From positions 43,603 through 107,602 of the forward strand of contig NZ_KQ948025.1 of NCBI RefSeq assembly GCF_001513965.1: a stretch of DNA of 64,000 bases. Reading direction: 5' to 3'. The DNA is from Streptomyces cellostaticus. GTDB taxonomy: Bacteria > Actinomycetota > Actinomycetes > Streptomycetales > Streptomycetaceae. Shown here piece by piece: positions 1 through 7,466 of the stretch. The stretch's first letter is position 1; every line of letters begins with the position of its first letter. The position numbers and the translations under genes are program-made. Under the pieces are notes generated by a model. That model searched no databases. It was not told the DNA's origin and saw only the letters and a list, made by a program, of their open reading frames with translations.

Positions 1-1015
1 GCAGGTACAGCGCCGTCGGCAGGGTCACGGCCGCCGACGCCGACAGCGTCGAGACAGGGGCCTTGCCGACGGCCTGCTCCACCGCCACCTCCAGCCCGGC
101 GCCGATCGCGGCGGCCGAGGCGAAGATCAGGTAGTGGCCGTAACCCCACAGGAACGCCTGATCGTTGGAGCGCAGATGGCCGTGGATGGGCACCACGAAG
201 TAGATCCACCACGCGGAGAAGACGATCAGCAGGCCACCCGCCGCGATCGGCAGCAGCTGGCCCAGCGCGTCGTGCTCGTCCACCCCCGACTTCACGGCGA
301 CCGTGGCCGCGGCGACGGTCTCCCCGAGCACGATGATCGTGAACAGGCCGTACCGCTCGGCGATGTGGTGCGGATGCCAGGACGTCTGATGCCCCTTCTC
401 CGCGTACACCGGCACGCACAGCTCCGCGATCACCATCACCAGGAACACCCACGGCCGGGCGGGCCCGGGCAGCACCACCAGCCCCAGCCAGCCCACCTGG
501 CACAACAGCACACCGCCGGCGTATCTGAGCGCCGTGGTTCTCTCCGCACCCTCGGCGGACCTCGCCACTCTCAGCCACTGTGCGACCATCGCCAGCCGCA
601 TGATCAGATAGCCGAGCCAGACCACCAGGTAGTCGTGGTGGTCGAACGCCCGGGAGACTCCCGCGGCCAGCACCAGCACGCCGGCGATCTGTACGAGGGT
701 GACGAGCCGGTAGAGCGCGTCGTCGTTGTCGTACGCGGAGGCGAACCAGGTGAAGTTCATCCAGGCCCACCAGATGGCGAAGAACACCATCGCGTAGTTC
801 AGGATCCCGCTGCCCGCGTGGCCCTCGGTCACGGCGTGCACGAGCTGCACGCCCGCCTGCGCGATGGCCACGACGAAGCACAGGTCGAAGAAGAGCTCTA
901 GCGGGGAGGAGACCCGGTGCGCCTCGTCGCGCCCGCGCGCGGTGAGCCGCCGCAGGGGCCCCTGGGAGTGCTGTGCGCCCGGGGAAGCAGGCGCCGGAGC
1001 GGAACTCGACGTCAT
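1..1015 (-). CDS. ltrA: Low temperature requirement protein A (LtrA) family membrane protein, 3' end beyond window
   Basis: Reading leftward from the ATG at 1015 gives an open frame to the window edge (about 338 codons, no stop). After a short hydrophilic N-terminus with an Arg-rich stretch comes LELFFDLCFVVAIAQAG, the typical opening of LtrA (the FFDL motif). A series of hydrophobic helices follows, and later the HHIAERYGLFTIIVLGET block that is the family's other hallmark. LtrA proteins are multi-pass membrane proteins of unknown biochemical activity, named from a Listeria cold-growth phenotype; the function here is not established. The gene is divergent from the small gene at 1130. The C-terminal part is missing only because the window starts here. 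Confidence 0.85.
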   Translation of the reverse strand, partial: MTSSSAPAPASPGAQHSQGPLRRLTARGRDEAHRVSSPLELFFDLCFVVAIAQAGVQLVHAVTEGHAGSGILNYAMVFFAIWWAWMNFTWFASAYDNDDALYRLVTLVQIAGVLVLAAGVSRAFDHHDYLVVWLGYLIMRLAMVAQWLRVARSAEGAERTTALRYAGGVLLCQVGWLGLVVLPGPARPWVFLVMVIAELCVPVYAEKGHQTSWHPHHIAERYGLFTIIVLGETVAAATVAVKSGVDEHDALGQLLPIAAGGLLIVFSAWWIYFVVPIHGHLRSNDQAFLWGYGHYLIFASAAAIGAGLEVAVEQAVGKAPVSTLSASAAVTLPTALYL

Positions 1016-1129
1016 GCTTCCCAGGACAGCAGAAAACCGCGCCGATATCTCGCGGAGGGGTTCACAAGCGCACAAGGGGCCGAGGGCGCGCTCGGGCGCC
1101 GGCCCCGGCCGGGGCCGTACCCTTGGGGC

Positions 1130-1306
1130 ATGACCACCGCCCCCGCATCCGAGCCGCGCGACCCGAAGGCCGCGCTGGTCTTCGACGATCCGCTGAACCA
1201 GCAGTCCTCGGACGACACCGACCGCGGGTGGGGCGAGCGCGGGGACGGCGGCAGCGCCGCCGACCTGAAGCGCTTCCTCGACGAGAAGCCGCCCCACCAC
1301 CTCTGA
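1130..1306 (+). CDS. Small acidic conserved hypothetical protein (58 aa)
   Basis: A 58-residue hydrophilic protein beginning MTTAPASEPRDPKAA, rich in Asp, Gly and Ser, ending DLKRFLDEKPPHHL. No membrane segment or cysteine pair. The start is chosen because a TACCCT hexamer sits exactly 6 nt before the ATG, with no ribosome site, as expected for a leaderless mRNA. It lies between divergent ltrA and convergent mscL. I do not recognise a function; the C-terminal part looks like a short amphipathic helix. Codon third positions are strongly G/C, supporting a real gene despite its size. Confidence 0.65.
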   Translation: MTTAPASEPRDPKAALVFDDPLNQQSSDDTDRGWGERGDGGSAADLKRFLDEKPPHHL

Positions 1307-1325
1307 GCCGCCCGCAGGAGCGCCG

Positions 1326-1784
1326 CTAGCGCTCGTCGTGCCCCGACCCACGCTGCGCGACCAGCGCGTCGCGGATCTCCTTGAGGACCTCCAGCTCGGT
1401 CACCTCGATGATCTCGTGCGTGCCCTCGCGGGCCTTCCTGCGGGCCTCCTGGCGCGCCAGGAACTTCGCCATCGGCAGGACCATCAGGAAGTACACCACC
1501 GTCGCCGTGATCAGGAAGGTCAGCGTCGCGCCGAGGACGGAGCCCCACATCAGCCGGATGCCCTGGGTCCCCTGGCACTTGGAGCTCAGGCACGAGCTGT
1601 AGTTGTCCAGGTTCTGTGTGCCGATCGCGCCCACCAGCGGGTTGATGATCCCCTTCACCACCGAGCTGACGATGTTCGTGAAGGCGGCGCCGATGACTAC
1701 CGCGACTGCCAGATCGACGACGTTCCCGCGCATCAGGAAGGCCTTGAAGCCTTGCCAGATACTCGGTTCCTTCTTCGTGCTCAC
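1326..1784 (-). CDS. mscL: Large-conductance mechanosensitive channel MscL
   Basis: 152 aa. MscL forms a homopentameric plasma-membrane pore that opens under membrane tension and releases solutes on osmotic downshock. Visible features are the N-terminal amphipathic segment WQGFKAFLMRGNVVDLAVAV running into TM1 (GAAFTNIVSSVVKGIINPLVG), a periplasmic loop with two Cys (SSCLSSKCQ), TM2 (ATLTFLITATVVYFLMVLPM) and a charged cytoplasmic helical tail. The GTG at 1784 is preferred over the ATG 24 bp upstream because GAGGAG lies about 10 nt before it and the family starts near this point. The loop cysteines are not universal in MscL and could form a disulphide. Confidence 0.95.
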   Translation of the reverse strand: MSTKKEPSIWQGFKAFLMRGNVVDLAVAVVIGAAFTNIVSSVVKGIINPLVGAIGTQNLDNYSSCLSSKCQGTQGIRLMWGSVLGATLTFLITATVVYFLMVLPMAKFLARQEARRKAREGTHEIIEVTELEVLKEIRDALVAQRGSGHDER

Positions 1785-1922
1785 CTCGGGGACTCTCCTC
1801 GTCTGCACAGGGTGTGGAACGAAACGCTCCGCAACCTACGGCACGGTGAGGGCATCGTGTCCAGTGCCGCGGCTCGATCGAGGGGCTGGACAGCGGGCGA
1901 CCGAGGAAGCGGCCGAGACGGC

Positions 1923-2513
1923 TCAGCACAGGGTCACCGCCAGCCGTGCCGTGGCGCTCGCGCCGACGAGCCCCGCCGCCGTGGCGCGCGGCACCGACAG
2001 TACGACCAGCGCCCCGCTCTCGGCCGTCCCCTCCAGGGGCTCCGGCACCTTCGTCACCCGCACCCCGTGCGCGAGCACCCGGGCGCCGCCCCCGGCCGAC
2101 GGATCCTCGGCGGCGATGACGTCGACCCGGTCGCCGGGCCGCAGCAGCCGGACGGTGGCGGCATCGGCGATCCGCACCGGCGCCGTGACCACATCCACCG
2201 GACCATGCCGGCGTACAGGCTCCGCAACCGGGTGCCCGCGGGCGCGATCGGCGCGATGCGGTTCCGGCGCGGCCCGCGGCCCGGCTGCCACGAGCGCGGC
2301 CGCCGTCACGGCGAGCCCGGCCGCCAGGGCCCGCCTGCGATGCCGCACGAGCCGTTGCAGCTGATAGCGCCCGCCGCGCACGCGCACCGGTGCGAAGTGC
2401 GGGATCTCGCAGGTCGCGGGCGCATCGGTGCCCAGCGGGCGCGGGAGGCGGAGGGGAGGCGGGAACGGCGCGGAAGGGGTCGGTGACGACGAGGTCAAGG
2501 GCATGGGGATCAC
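1923..2513 (-). CDS. SAF/CpaB-like membrane-anchored protein (RcpC family)
   Basis: 196 aa. A Pro-rich cytoplasmic N-terminus and a basic patch (VRHRRRALAAG) precede one Ala-rich transmembrane segment near residues 60-80. The outer part contains RADRARGHPVAEPVRR followed by PVRIADAATVRLLRPGDRVDVIAA, the pattern of SAF/CpaB (RcpC) proteins, which in other bacteria assist Flp/Tad pilus assembly. No Tad/Flp pilus genes are near, so that role is only an analogy. The GTG at 2513 is used; an in-frame ATG nine bases later is an alternative. The 135 bp upstream, before mtnP, holds no recognisable gene. Confidence 0.65.
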   Translation of the reverse strand: MIPMPLTSSSPTPSAPFPPPLRLPRPLGTDAPATCEIPHFAPVRVRGGRYQLQRLVRHRRRALAAGLAVTAAALVAAGPRAAPEPHRADRARGHPVAEPVRRHGPVDVVTAPVRIADAATVRLLRPGDRVDVIAAEDPSAGGGARVLAHGVRVTKVPEPLEGTAESGALVVLSVPRATAAGLVGASATARLAVTLC

Positions 2514-2648
2514 CGCCTGCGACGAGGGAATCGGCTTGCGATGCCACGATGACGCCTCGCGCCGAAGTCCGCCGGAGCCGGTGTACTACTGGCCGGTTGT
2601 GGACAACTTGCTCACGCGAACGAGGAGTTCCGGGCGCCCGCCTCCGCG

Positions 2649-3482
2649 TTACGACAGCTCGAAGCCCGGATCCATCCCGCCGAGCGCGTTCACGCACAGG
2701 CAGTCCCGCGCTCCGGTCTCCGGCAGCGCCGCCACCGCGTCGAACAGCACACCCCGCAGCCGGTCCACATTGGCCGCGAACACCTGCAGCACCTCGTCGT
2801 GCGAGACGCCCTCGCCGGTCTCGGCGCCGGCGTCCAGGTCGGTGACCAGGGACAGGGACGTGTAGCACAGCTCGAGTTCACGGGCGAGCGCCGCCTCGGG
2901 ATGGCCGGTCATGCCCACCACCGACCAGCCCTGCGCCTGGTGCCACAACGATTCGGCGCGGGTCGAGAAGCGCGGTCCCTCGATCACGACCAGCGTGCCG
3001 CCGTCCACCGGCTCCCAGCCCCGTCCGCGGGCCGCCTTCAGCGCGGCGGCGCGCCCCGCGGGGCAGTACGGGTCGGCCATGGACACATGCACCACGTTGG
3101 GCACCGTGCCGTCGGGCAGCGGCAGTCCGTCGAAGTACGTCTGCGCCCTGGACTTCGTACGGTCCACCAGCTGGTCCGGTACGAGCAGGGTGCCCGGGCC
3201 GTACTCGGGGCGCAGCCCGCCCACCGCGCACGGACCGAGGACCTGCCGGACACCGACCGAGCGCAGGGCCCACAGGTTGGCGCGGTAGTTGATGCGGTGC
3301 GGGGGCAGATGGTGGCCGCGGCCGTGCCGGGGCAGGAAGGCGACCCGCCGGCCGGCGATCTCGCCGAGGAAGAGGGAGTCGCTGGGCTGCCCGTACGGCG
3401 TGTCCACCTGGACCTCGGTCACGTTCTCGAGGAACGAGTAGAAGCCCGAGCCGCCGATTACGCCGATCTCTGCGTTCACCAT
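2649..3482 (-). CDS. mtnP: S-methyl-5'-thioadenosine phosphorylase
   Basis: 277 aa, of the usual length for trimeric (PNP/MTAP family) phosphorylases. The enzyme cleaves methylthioadenosine, a by-product of polyamine and homoserine-lactone chemistry, with phosphate to adenine and methylthioribose-1-phosphate. Evidence is the phosphate-binding GVIGGSGFYS near the N-terminus, the FLPRHGRGH block, GMTGHPEAALARELELCY, and TDLDAG, whose two Asp match those that favour 6-amino purines over inosine-type bases. A methylthioinosine phosphorylase cannot be fully excluded. The ATG at 3482 is favoured because TAATGT lies exactly 7 nt upstream (leaderless mRNA); no ribosome site is present. Confidence 0.87.
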   Translation of the reverse strand: MVNAEIGVIGGSGFYSFLENVTEVQVDTPYGQPSDSLFLGEIAGRRVAFLPRHGRGHHLPPHRINYRANLWALRSVGVRQVLGPCAVGGLRPEYGPGTLLVPDQLVDRTKSRAQTYFDGLPLPDGTVPNVVHVSMADPYCPAGRAAALKAARGRGWEPVDGGTLVVIEGPRFSTRAESLWHQAQGWSVVGMTGHPEAALARELELCYTSLSLVTDLDAGAETGEGVSHDEVLQVFAANVDRLRGVLFDAVAALPETGARDCLCVNALGGMDPGFELS

Positions 3483-3581
3483 GACGAGCACATTAGCTGG
3501 CTGCGAACCCCCCGGGGGAGCCGGTCCCGGGTACGCCGAAGGCCCTGCCGTCGCACGACGACAGGGCCCAGGAGCGAGATC

Positions 3582-3905
3582 TCAGGCGGCAGAGCTGCTG
3601 GTGGAGCCGGACGCCGACGAGGACGACGACGGCGAGGACGCCGACGAGGACGACTTCGAGTCGGTCGACGAAGAGCTGGACGACGAAGCACCGGACGACT
3701 TCGACGCCGGGCTGCTGCTCGACGTGGAGCCGCGGGAGTCGTTGCGGTAGAAGCCGGAGCCCTTGAAGACAATGCCGACCGCGGAGAACACCTTCTTCAG
3801 GCGGCCACTGCAGCTGGGGCACTCGGTCAAGGCGTCATCGCTGAACTTCTGCACCGCCTCAAGGCCCTCGCCGCACTCGGTGCACTGGTACTGGTAGGTG
3901 GGCAC
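3582..3905 (-). CDS. fmdB: FmdB family zinc-ribbon protein
   Basis: 107 aa. The N-terminal half is a zinc ribbon: MPTYQYQCTECGE, about 25 residues, then ECPSCSGRLKKVF, giving two CxxC pairs, followed by GIVFKGSGFYRND, the constant core of FmdB proteins. The last 40 residues are a Ser/Ala/Lys low-complexity tail, common in actinobacterial members. FmdB was named as a putative regulator of formamidase in Methylophilus; its role here is unproven. GTG start with AGGAGGAAG a few bases upstream. A CIRCE-like operator directly abuts this ribosome site, suggesting HrcA-controlled heat induction. Confidence 0.85.
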   Translation of the reverse strand: MPTYQYQCTECGEGLEAVQKFSDDALTECPSCSGRLKKVFSAVGIVFKGSGFYRNDSRGSTSSSSPASKSSGASSSSSSSTDSKSSSSASSPSSSSSASGSTSSSAA

Positions 3906-3915
3906 TGTCTTCCTC

Positions 3916-3942
3916 CTGGCACTCTCACTCGATGAGTGCTAA
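3916..3942 (-). promoter_or_regulatory. CIRCE-like operator (HrcA site) before fmdB
   Basis: CTGGCACTC, nine bases, then GAGTGCTAA: the right half matches the canonical CIRCE half-site 9/9 and the left half 7/9, with the canonical 9-bp spacer. It ends against the AGGAGG of fmdB. HrcA is the repressor known to act on CIRCE at groESL and groEL2 in Streptomyces. Control of fmdB by it is inferred. Confidence 0.75.
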
Positions 3943-4110
3943 CGATCGTCCATATTAACCCGTGCGGCCAGCGAACGGAGTAACGTACGTCACCTGCCCA
4001 CGGGCAGTGGTCAGGGCTTGACCGTCATGAAGGTCTCGTGCCCAAGTGAGAAGCCGCTTGGCGGCGGAGTCACAGTGACGTATTCCTGGGTCTTGTTCGA
4101 CACGTCACAT

Positions 4111-5406
4111 CTAACCGATCGCGACGGGATCGCGATGGGCCGCGCCGCGCGTGACCATCTTGGTCGCGCGCGGCGGCACCAGCCGCGAGCGCAGCGCCGT
4201 CAGGGTCGCCAGCGCCAGCACCGTACCGGCCATCGGCACCAGGAATCCCGCCCCGTCCCACAGGCGGTCCTCCAGCTGGCCGGCGACCGTGACGGCCGCC
4301 GCCTGGCCGAGGGCCACGGCACCGGTCAGCCAGGTGAACGCCTCGGTACGGGCACCGGCCGGGACCAGGCTCTCGACCAGCGTGTAGCCGGTGATCAGGG
4401 CCGGCGCGATGCACATGCCGACCAGCAGGCCGAGAGCGGCCAGCAGCAGTACGGAGTGCGCCGTCCACAGCGCGGAGGCGGCCAGTGCGAGCCCCGTGTA
4501 GCCGATGACCAGGCGTCGCTGCGGGGCGACCTTCCAGGCGATGGCGCCGCAGACGATGCCGGAGAGCATGTTGCCCGCGGCGAAGACGCCGTACAGGACG
4601 CCGTTCATCCCGGGCTCGCCGATCGACTCGGTGAACGCCGCCAGCGACACCTGCATACCGCCGAAGACCGATCCGATGCCGAGGAAGGTCACGACCAGCA
4701 CCCGTACACCCGGGACGCGCAGCGCGGAGGCGTGCTGCACGCGCGCGTGCCCGCTCTCGCCGGTCACCGGCGGCTGCGTGCTCTTCTGCGCGGCGAACAG
4801 CAGACCGCCGACGAGCGTCAGCGCAGCCTCCGTCACCAGGCCCGCGGACGGGGACACGGCGGTGCACAGCGCGGTCGCCAGCAGGGGGCCGAAGACGAAG
4901 GTCAGCTCGTCCGTCACGGACTCGAACGCCGCCGCCGTGGTCATCAGGGGCGAGCCCTGGAGCTTCACGCCCCAGCGTGCGCGGACCATGGGGCCGACCT
5001 GCGGCACCGAGGCGCCGGTCGGGACGGCCGCCACGAACAGCGCCCACAAGGGCGCGTGTGCCAGCGCGAGCGCCGTCAGGGACAGGCCCGACAGCGTGTG
5101 TACCAGGACGCCAGGGATCAGGACGGCGCGTTGCCCGTAGCGGTCGGCGAGCCGGCCGCTGTACGGCGCGAACAGTGCCATGGACACACCGGTGGCGGCC
5201 GCGGCGGCACCCGCGGCGCCGTAGGAGCCGGTGGTGTGCTGCACGAGCAGCACGATCGAGATGGTGAGCATCGCGAACGGCTGGCGTGCCGCGAAGCCGG
5301 GGAGCAGGAACGTCCAGGCGCCGCGGGTGCGCAGCAGCTGTCCGTATCCCGGGCGGGACGACGCCGGCGAGTTCTTTGCCGACTCGGTGGTGACCGTGGA
5401 CGCCAC
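4111..5406 (-). CDS. Major facilitator superfamily transporter
   Basis: 431 aa with about 12 hydrophobic segments. The loop after TM2 reads SGRLADRYGQRAVLIPG, matching the MFS signature G-x-x-x-D-R-x-G-R-R. Shape and length resemble drug/H+ antiporters, but the substrate cannot be deduced. The GTG at 5406 is chosen because AAAGG lies about 9 nt upstream and hydrophobicity begins soon after (GAWTFLLPGFAAR); upstream codons encode an unlikely charged extension. It is monocistronic: fmdB lies downstream across about 200 bp and the antiporter gene ends 286 bp upstream. Confidence 0.85.
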   Translation of the reverse strand: MASTVTTESAKNSPASSRPGYGQLLRTRGAWTFLLPGFAARQPFAMLTISIVLLVQHTTGSYGAAGAAAAATGVSMALFAPYSGRLADRYGQRAVLIPGVLVHTLSGLSLTALALAHAPLWALFVAAVPTGASVPQVGPMVRARWGVKLQGSPLMTTAAAFESVTDELTFVFGPLLATALCTAVSPSAGLVTEAALTLVGGLLFAAQKSTQPPVTGESGHARVQHASALRVPGVRVLVVTFLGIGSVFGGMQVSLAAFTESIGEPGMNGVLYGVFAAGNMLSGIVCGAIAWKVAPQRRLVIGYTGLALAASALWTAHSVLLLAALGLLVGMCIAPALITGYTLVESLVPAGARTEAFTWLTGAVALGQAAAVTVAGQLEDRLWDGAGFLVPMAGTVLALATLTALRSRLVPPRATKMVTRGAAHRDPVAIG

Positions 5407-5692
5407 GGCCCGTGCCTTTCTACCGCCTGGTAGCGCGCCCGTGCGGGGGCGCCGAGAGCTGTCCTCTTGCGCGGAACTGCGGTAGATACCGGTGCCACTG
5501 CCAAGGGGGTTCCGGCCGCCATACGGTCGCGCCAGCTCTGCGTCAGACAGAGTTGGTTCGATCAGGTGTGCCTTTATGTTACAGGGATCAAGGGCTGGTG
5601 TGCCTGTGAAAATGAGCACCATGGTGCGTGTTCACCTGGGATTGGCGAAGGTGTGAACGGTACGAAACTCGCCCTTAACGCCCGCACCGCGC
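5407..5692. other. Intergenic region upstream of the MFS gene
   Basis: 286 bp with lower GC than its neighbours. It holds a 12-bp palindrome GCACCATGGTGC at 5616-5627 and an inverted repeat CTCTG-N7-CAGAG around 5535, either of which could be an operator for the leftward MFS gene. No credible gene on either strand. Confidence 0.4.
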
Positions 5693-7198
5693 TCAGCGTC
5701 CCGCGCCCGCCCCGTTCGTGCCCAGCCAGCCGGCCAGCTTGCCGCCGTGGGCGACCGCGCGCAGGCGTCGTTCCGCCGCGTCGCGCACGGGGTCGGTGGC
5801 GACCACGAGGAGTTCGTCTCCGCGCCGCAGCACCGTCGTGGGCAGCGGAACAAACGATTTTCCATCCCGGACGACGAGGGTGACGGCGGCACCGGGCGGC
5901 AGCCGCAGCTCGTTGACCTCGACGCCGTGCATCCGCGAGCCCTCGGGGATCGAGATGGACAGCAGGTGGCCGCGCAGCCGCTCCAGGGGCGCCGACTCGA
6001 TGCCGAGGTCGGACGCCTCGCCCTGCTCGCCGAGGCGCAGCGTGCGCGCCAGCCAGGGCAGGGTCGGCCCCTGGATGAGGGTGTACACGACGACCAGCAC
6101 GAAGACGATGTTGAAGATCCGGCGGCTGCCCTCGACGCCGTTCACCATGGGGATGGTCGCCAGGATGATCGGCACGGCGCCGCGCAGCCCCGCCCACGAC
6201 ATCAGCGCCTGCTCCGCCCACGGCACCCGGAACGGCGCCAGGCTGAGCACCACGCTGAGCGGGCGGGCGGCCATGGTCAGCACCAGGCCGATGACCAGGC
6301 CCGGCCAGACGTCGTCGCCCAGCTCGTGCGGCGTGACGAGCAGGCCGAGCAGGACGAACATGCCGATCTGGGCGATCCAGCCGAGCCCATCGGCGAAGCC
6401 GCGGGTGGCGGGCCAGTGGGGCAGCTTCGCGTTGCCGAGTGTCATCGACGCCAGGTAGACGGCGAGGAAGCCGCTGCCGTGTGCCAGCGCGCCGGCGGCG
6501 TACGCCGTGACGGCGATCGCGAGCACGGCGATCGGGTAGAGGCCGGAGGCCGGCAGGGCGACGTGCCTGAGGCCCCAGGAGCCGAACCAGCCCACCGCGA
6601 GGCCTATGGCCGCGCCGATGGCCAGTTCCAGGGCTATCTCGCCCACCAGGACGTACCAGTGCTCGACCGGTCCGGCCGTGCTGAAGGCGACGACCAGGAT
6701 GACCACCGGGGCGTCGTTGAAACCGGACTCCGCCTCCAGCGTGCCCGTCACGCGCGCGGGGAGGGGGATTTTACGCAGGACCGAGAAGACCGCCGCCGCG
6801 TCCGTCGAGGAGACCACCGCGCCGATGATGAGCGCCTGCCGCCACTCCAGCCCGATCAGGTAGTGCGCGCCCGCGGCCGTGACGCCGACGCTGATCGCGA
6901 CCCCTGCCAGCGCCAGCACGGAGGCGGACGGCAGGGCCGGCCGGATCTCTTTCCACTTCGTGCCCAGACCGCCCTCGGCGAGGATCACGACCAGGGCCGC
7001 GTACCCGATGACCTGGGTCAGCTCGGCATTGTTGAAGTGGATGTTCCCGATGCCGTCCTGGCCCATGAGGACGCCGATCCCCAGGTAGACGAGCAGGCTG
7101 GGGAGCCCGCTGCGCGAGGAGATCCGGACCGCCGCGACGGCGACGAGCAGGACCAGGGAGCAGACGAGCAGGAGCTGGTCGAGGTGGTGGACAGTCAG
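5693..7198 (-). CDS. Potassium/proton (CPA1 type) antiporter with C-terminal TrkA_C domain
   Basis: About 501 aa. Residues 1-390 form about a dozen membrane helices of the Na+/H+ exchanger fold, with SGFNDAPVVILVVAF matching the conserved ND ion-binding motif and SSTDAAAVFSVLRKI nearby. The C-terminal 100 residues (ISIPEGSRMHGVEVNELRLP onward, ending VRDAAERRLRAV) are a TrkA_C regulatory domain. This combination is typical of NhaP2/CvrA antiporters that extrude K+ or Na+. The CTG at 7198 is chosen because GGAAGGGAA lies just upstream; the next candidate is a GTG 51 bp further out without a ribosome site. Divergent from the penicillin-acylase gene. Confidence 0.88.
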   Translation of the reverse strand: MTVHHLDQLLLVCSLVLLVAVAAVRISSRSGLPSLLVYLGIGVLMGQDGIGNIHFNNAELTQVIGYAALVVILAEGGLGTKWKEIRPALPSASVLALAGVAISVGVTAAGAHYLIGLEWRQALIIGAVVSSTDAAAVFSVLRKIPLPARVTGTLEAESGFNDAPVVILVVAFSTAGPVEHWYVLVGEIALELAIGAAIGLAVGWFGSWGLRHVALPASGLYPIAVLAIAVTAYAAGALAHGSGFLAVYLASMTLGNAKLPHWPATRGFADGLGWIAQIGMFVLLGLLVTPHELGDDVWPGLVIGLVLTMAARPLSVVLSLAPFRVPWAEQALMSWAGLRGAVPIILATIPMVNGVEGSRRIFNIVFVLVVVYTLIQGPTLPWLARTLRLGEQGEASDLGIESAPLERLRGHLLSISIPEGSRMHGVEVNELRLPPGAAVTLVVRDGKSFVPLPTTVLRRGDELLVVATDPVRDAAERRLRAVAHGGKLAGWLGTNGAGAGR

Positions 7199-7466
7199 CG
7201 GCGGTTCCCTTCCTTGACACGCGCGCCACGCGCGCGTGCTCCCGTACACAAGACCCGAGGCTGCGGCGCACCGCACCCAAGTACTTCGTTACCTTACCTA
7301 ACTCTTGACGCTTTCTTGACACTCGTCGAGGCAAGATCGAACGTCCGTGCGCGCCTGTTCCCGACTCCGCGTCAAGTGGTTCGGGGCCCTGCGCCTATGG
7401 TTGCTCCAGCGCTCATTCAAAGTCACAGCCCGACCTGCCGCTCGCGTTAGGACAGCAAGGACAGCG

